From: an uncultured Lachnospiraceae bacterium
GTDB lineage: Bacteria > Bacillota > Clostridia > Lachnospirales > Lachnospiraceae
Length of the DNA stretch: 64,000 nucleotides
Assembly: GCA_947169935.1 (NCBI GenBank)
Contig: CAMVRS010000004.1
Location: forward strand, 1-64,000
Direction of reading: 5' to 3'
The notes beneath the pieces are model-generated. The model ran no database searches. It worked only from the letters and a program-made list of their open reading frames with translations, and was not told the DNA's origin. Each line of letters opens with the position of its first letter. The stretch's first letter is position 1. Made by a program: the position numbers and the translations under genes. Of the stretch, positions 60,788-64,000 are shown piece by piece.

Positions 60788-61042
60788 TTATTCCTCATCT
60801 TCCTTTTTATCATCATCATCGTCTTCGTCGCTGCACTTATCTTTACCGCAGCCGCAGCCGTTTCCCTCGGCAACATTATTATTGCCGTTATTGCAGCCCA
60901 TCTTTAACTTCCTGGGAGGTGCGATCAATATGCCTATGATGATACCCAGCAGCAATGCTACCAGGGTCTCAAGGAACATAACCCTGCGGGTTGAAAGAAC
61001 GGTTGCATCAAAGTCTCCGAAGTATTCTTTTATTTTTTTCAT
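60788..61042 (-). CDS. Small single-helix membrane protein inside the gat operon
   Basis: An 84-residue protein with a ribosome site GGAGGGGAAA before ATG 61042. One helix at about 24-42 (TLVALLLGIIIGILIAPPRK), a Cys-Gly tract (GCGCGKDKC) and an Asp/Glu/Lys tail. It resembles YtxH-like small membrane proteins in layout (short cytosolic start, helix, charged tail) but I cannot assign it. It lies 11 nt after gatA and 15 nt before gatB on the same strand, so it is almost certainly co-transcribed with them. Confidence 0.75.
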   Translation of the reverse strand: MKKIKEYFGDFDATVLSTRRVMFLETLVALLLGIIIGILIAPPRKLKMGCNNGNNNVAEGNGCGCGKDKCSDEDDDDDKKEDEE

Positions 61043-61053
61043 TTTTCCCCTCC

Positions 61054-62496
61054 TTAAAACTCCCCACGGATCTTTTCGTAGGTATATGCTGTACGGATGA
61101 TAACATCCTCTTTAAAACAGTCGCCGAAAAGCTGCATTCCTATGGGCAGTCCTGCCGCATCCTTACCGCAGGGGATGGATACGCCGGGAATACCTGCCAG
61201 GTTTGCGGATATGGTATAGATATCACCCAGATACATCTTCATGGGATCGGAAAGGCTTTCACCAAGCTTCGGTGCTGTGGTGGGCGCCACAGGTCCCAGG
61301 ATCACATCATATTTCTTGAAAGCCTCATCAAAAGCCTGTTTGATCAGAGCCTTTACTTTTAAAGCCTTCAGGTAATAAGCATCATAATAACCGGAAGAAA
61401 GTACAAAGCTGCCCAGCATTATACGGCGCTTAACCTCGGGTCCGAAACCTTCGGAACGGGTCTTCTTATACATATCATGCAGATCGCTGTAATCTTCCGT
61501 ACGGTAACCGTATTTGATGCCATCGAAGCGCTCAAGGTTTGAGCTGGCCTCTGCATCTGCTATCGTATAGTAAGTAGGGATTGCATACTTAACAAGGGCC
61601 AGATCAAATTCCTCAACAACAGCCCCTGCGGCTTTCAGCTCATCGGCAGCCTTCTTTATTGCAGCTGCGACTTCCGCATCCAGGCCTTCACCGAAATAAT
61701 CACGGGGGATACCTATACGCACTCCCTTTACATCATCCTTAAGGGCTGCGGTGAAATTCAGATCCTTCCTGGCTATTGAGGTGGAATCCTTTTCGTCATA
61801 TCCGCTTATGGCTTCCAGTATAGCCGCTGCATCACTCACATCCTTTGCCAGTGGTCCTATCTGATCAAGTGATGAACCGTATGCTACCAGGCCGTAACGT
61901 GATACGGTACCGTAAGTAGGTTTGATACCGGTTACGCCGCAATAGCCGGCCGGCTGGCGGATGGATCCGCCGGTATCTGAACCGAGTGCATAAAAACATT
62001 CGCCTGCTGCCACCGCTGCTGCGGAACCTCCTGATGATCCGCCGGGAACATGGGCAGTATTTCGGGGATTCTTTGTAACACCATAGGCTGACGTTTCCGT
62101 AGTGGATCCCATCGCGAACTCATCCATATTGGTCTTTCCCAATATGACTGCTCCGGCAGCCTGAAGCTTTTCGACAGCCGTCGCGGTATATGTGGGAACA
62201 AAGTTGCAGAGGATCTTTGATGCGCAGGTGGTAAGCAGTCCTTCCGTACACATATTATCCTTGATGGCAACGGGCACACCTGCCAGAGGCGAACTGATCT
62301 CCCCTTTATCTATGGCCTGCTGCACACGCTCTGCCGAAGCGTACGCCCCTTCCCTGTCGATGGTTATGTAGCTGTGTACTTCTGCCTCTCTGGCATCGAC
62401 AGCCGTAAAGACAGCATCCAGAGCCTCTTTAACCTTTACTTCACCCGCAGCTATGCTCTTTCCCAGCTGCAGGGCGCTCATCTGTGATAATTCCAT
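61054..62496 (-). CDS. gatA: Asp/Glu-tRNA amidotransferase subunit A
   Basis: A 480-residue amidase-signature enzyme. Ser-cisSer-Lys triad: Lys in AGVPVAIKDNMCTEG, first Ser in HVPGGSSGGSAAAV, nucleophile Ser in SDTGGSIRQPAGYCG. It hydrolyses glutamine to release ammonia for GatB. It lies between a secreted nucleoside-hydrolase-like gene and the small membrane protein gene. Confidence 0.97.
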   Translation of the reverse strand: MELSQMSALQLGKSIAAGEVKVKEALDAVFTAVDAREAEVHSYITIDREGAYASAERVQQAIDKGEISSPLAGVPVAIKDNMCTEGLLTTCASKILCNFVPTYTATAVEKLQAAGAVILGKTNMDEFAMGSTTETSAYGVTKNPRNTAHVPGGSSGGSAAAVAAGECFYALGSDTGGSIRQPAGYCGVTGIKPTYGTVSRYGLVAYGSSLDQIGPLAKDVSDAAAILEAISGYDEKDSTSIARKDLNFTAALKDDVKGVRIGIPRDYFGEGLDAEVAAAIKKAADELKAAGAVVEEFDLALVKYAIPTYYTIADAEASSNLERFDGIKYGYRTEDYSDLHDMYKKTRSEGFGPEVKRRIMLGSFVLSSGYYDAYYLKALKVKALIKQAFDEAFKKYDVILGPVAPTTAPKLGESLSDPMKMYLGDIYTISANLAGIPGVSIPCGKDAAGLPIGMQLFGDCFKEDVIIRTAYTYEKIRGEF

Positions 62497-62531
62497 TTTT
62501 CCTGCCTCTCAAATTATTTTGTTTACATTTA

Positions 62532-63878
62532 TTATCTCAGCCCGGCGTTTATAAGCAGATCCAGCTGAGTGGTATACCATCCCTGTTCATCGGTATTACG
62601 TCTTATTATCTGACAGTTTGCGGGAACATCATAGCTGAATCTGTTCCTGCCTGTATGGTCTATCGAAAGATAAATGGCCTCCAGGTGGGTCTGGGTTTCC
62701 TCCATCGGAAGGCATGCGACCCATAAGCAGAAAGGATCCCAGGCATAACGTCCGCCTATCAGGGAAGTGTTATTTGCCTTTGCGTAATCCCTGTAGGCCA
62801 TAGCCACCGGATCTGTTCCCCTGGTATCAAGCTTCTGTATGCTGGCCCCGCAGAAGATGCTGCTGCCGTCTTCATTATCTATGGAGGCGCTGGAGCTGAA
62901 TATCAATGTCACCGGACATTTATCCAGTACATATCTGGCTGATTCCGCAATATCCGTTGTGCAGATAAAGTTATGATCGTCCCCCTGCATGTATACGCCG
63001 CCGGTTACCCAGATCGAGTCCACGTAACGGCATACCAGGCTGTAACCTTCCGGATCCTGCAAAAGCCCTGCCACATTCACCAGATATCCGGTGGTAACTA
63101 TCTTAAGCTTCTGCACTGCCTTTAATTCCTCAGGCAGATCTTCATCTTTGCATTCGAATTTTTTCTTATAGCGTTTGCGCTCCTTCTCCTTATCCTTTTC
63201 TATACGGTCAAGCTCCCGGAGCACCGATTTATAAAGTTCAACGCTGTTATATACCCTGTAATCACCTGCAGTAAAATAATGATCGATCAGATCATCCCAG
63301 TAAGGGGATCCGCCCGGAGTATTCTGGGCTGAAGCGCCTATGGGTACCAAACCGTATCCGTCATAGGAAAGCTGGGCATGCATGGCCTTACAGACTTTTT
63401 CCCCGCCGGTGGATGCCATTGCCGCTTTCAGATGCACCCGGCCCATGCGGTCGAGCATTGCAGCGATCCTGAGCGCCGCCGTATCATCTACGTCCGAATT
63501 ATAATCCAGGTCTATTATCAGATCCACGGGAGAAGGTGTCGGGGTTATCTGTTCTTTTGCACTCAGCAGATCATCCTCATCCTCAGTCCAGCGGCCGCAG
63601 GCACTCATTCCCGCTATGGAGACAGGCAGTCTTCCCGATGTCTCTTCCTCCTCCGTTTCCGGCTCTTCGCTTATAACCGGAGCAGGCGCAGGCGTAGGAG
63701 TTGGCGTTTCAACAGGGAAAAAAGCGGTCTCACCGGAAGGCGCTGTGTCCTCCGAGACCGCAGAAGATCCCGCTGTATCCTCCGATGCCACGGTACTGCC
63801 GTAAACATTTACCATCACCAGAGAATATATCAGCGTAGTTGCTACCAATAGGATTACGATGGCTATGTTTTCTCTCAT
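62532..63878 (-). CDS. Secreted nucleoside-hydrolase-like protein between gatC and gatA
   Basis: A 448-residue protein. An N-terminal helix (IAIVILLVATTLIYSLVMVN) is followed by a Ser/Thr/Pro/Glu linker to about residue 115. The calcium-binding signature of inosine/uridine nucleoside hydrolases appears as DLIIDLDYNSDVDDTAALRI (usual DxDxxxDD). A further family-like part is KIVTTGYLVNVAGLLQDPEG and IWVTGGVYMQGDDHNF. A charged insert (IEKDKEKERKRYKKKF) is unusual. It is probably membrane-anchored outside the cell. Its place inside the gat operon, with overlaps under 40 nt, has no known metabolic reason. Confidence 0.8.
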   Translation of the reverse strand: MRENIAIVILLVATTLIYSLVMVNVYGSTVASEDTAGSSAVSEDTAPSGETAFFPVETPTPTPAPAPVISEEPETEEEETSGRLPVSIAGMSACGRWTEDEDDLLSAKEQITPTPSPVDLIIDLDYNSDVDDTAALRIAAMLDRMGRVHLKAAMASTGGEKVCKAMHAQLSYDGYGLVPIGASAQNTPGGSPYWDDLIDHYFTAGDYRVYNSVELYKSVLRELDRIEKDKEKERKRYKKKFECKDEDLPEELKAVQKLKIVTTGYLVNVAGLLQDPEGYSLVCRYVDSIWVTGGVYMQGDDHNFICTTDIAESARYVLDKCPVTLIFSSSASIDNEDGSSIFCGASIQKLDTRGTDPVAMAYRDYAKANNTSLIGGRYAWDPFCLWVACLPMEETQTHLEAIYLSIDHTGRNRFSYDVPANCQIIRRNTDEQGWYTTQLDLLINAGLR

Positions 63879-63892
63879 CAGCCTCCGATCGT

Positions 63893-64000
63893 CTAGTCAA
63901 ATGTACGCGGCACCACAAATGCCCCGTCTCTCTCCTCCGGTGCATTCTTAAGTATCTTCTCACGCTCATCTCCGTTAGTAACCACATCCTCGCGGAAACG
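63893..64000 (-). CDS. gatC: Asp/Glu-tRNA amidotransferase subunit C, 3' end
   Basis: The last 35 residues only; the 5' part lies beyond the window. It reads [20 protein letters not shown] then [14 protein letters not shown], stop TAG at 63893-63895, a typical GatC end (LREDxV...ILxNAPxxxDGxFxVPRxxE). GatC stabilises the GatA/GatB complex. The next gene downstream is the nucleoside-hydrolase-like protein, 14 nt away. Confidence 0.93.
   Translation of the reverse strand, partial: RFREDVVTNGDEREKILKNAPEERDGAFVVPRTFD

Overview
The window reads as chromosome of a mid-GC Firmicute, most likely a Lachnospiraceae relative (Butyrivibrio/Roseburia-like). The basis is GatCAB-type tRNA amidation, AddAB rather than RecBCD, ThiT with a TPP riboswitch, LacI-controlled galactan uptake without its own ATPase, strong GGAGG ribosome sites, and perfect 17-nt-spaced sigma-A promoters. 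Assignment rests on gene content only; no rRNA, tRNA or CRISPR array was seen.

Layout. 1-1.1 kb: a tandem GNAT acetyltransferase (cut by the window edge) behind a leader-peptide transcription attenuator. 1.1-4.5 kb: an acidic protein of unknown function, then a DUF2207 membrane protein with a Cys-Ser-Ser repeat tail, coupled to a radical SAM/SPASM enzyme. 4.5-9 kb: ECF sigma/anti-sigma pair, lipoprotein, nucleoside phosphorylase, CmpB-like membrane protein. 8.9-17.5 kb: a signalling block of response regulator-degenerate GGDEF-EAL, lone HPt, a giant S-component-like/beta-propeller/HD-GYP sensor, a BMP-family binding protein, a histidine phosphatase and a U32-like protein; the last four genes overlap by 4 nt each. 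17.5-24.4 kb: galactan utilisation (ganB, ganQ, ganP, ganS, ganR) with LacI-type operators at both promoters. 24.5-25.8 kb: a probably leaderless DUF3810 gene. 25.8-29.2 kb: NAD salvage operon nrtR-pncA-pncB-nadE with a palindrome over its promoter. 29.2-34.7 kb: lipoprotein, diguanylate cyclase, SUKH protein, PfkB kinase. 34.7-36.6 kb: rtcB RNA ligase plus small XRE regulator behind a second leader-peptide attenuator. 36.6-38.7 kb: TraG/VirD4-like ATPase with ClpP. 38.8-43.8 kb: GH27 alpha-galactosidase and a heterodimeric ABC exporter. 44-49.8 kb: serine hydrolase, XRE-methyltransferase fusion, internally deleted methyltransferase, lipoprotein, SRAP/YedK, TetR regulator and CrtI-like oxidoreductase. 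50-50.8 kb: TPP riboswitch and thiT. 50.8-64 kb: GAF-HD-GYP, then addA, addB, gatB, a small membrane protein, gatA, a secreted nucleoside-hydrolase-like protein and the end of gatC, all on the minus strand.

The most interesting signal is the pair of leader-peptide attenuators at about 0.70-0.94 kb (GNAT) and 36.32-36.59 kb (rtcB). Each has a strong promoter, a 36-37 codon ORF with a ribosome site, an antiterminator strand lying in the last codons of that ORF, and a near-identical terminator built on CTTATC/GATAAG. The predicted logic is that impaired leader translation switches on the downstream gene. For rtcB this would couple RNA repair to ribosome stalling or tRNA damage. Other points worth a check are the Cys-repeat DUF2207/radical SAM pair, the S-component/HD-GYP sensor with its BMP protein, and a 28-bp repeat found three times just upstream of start codons.
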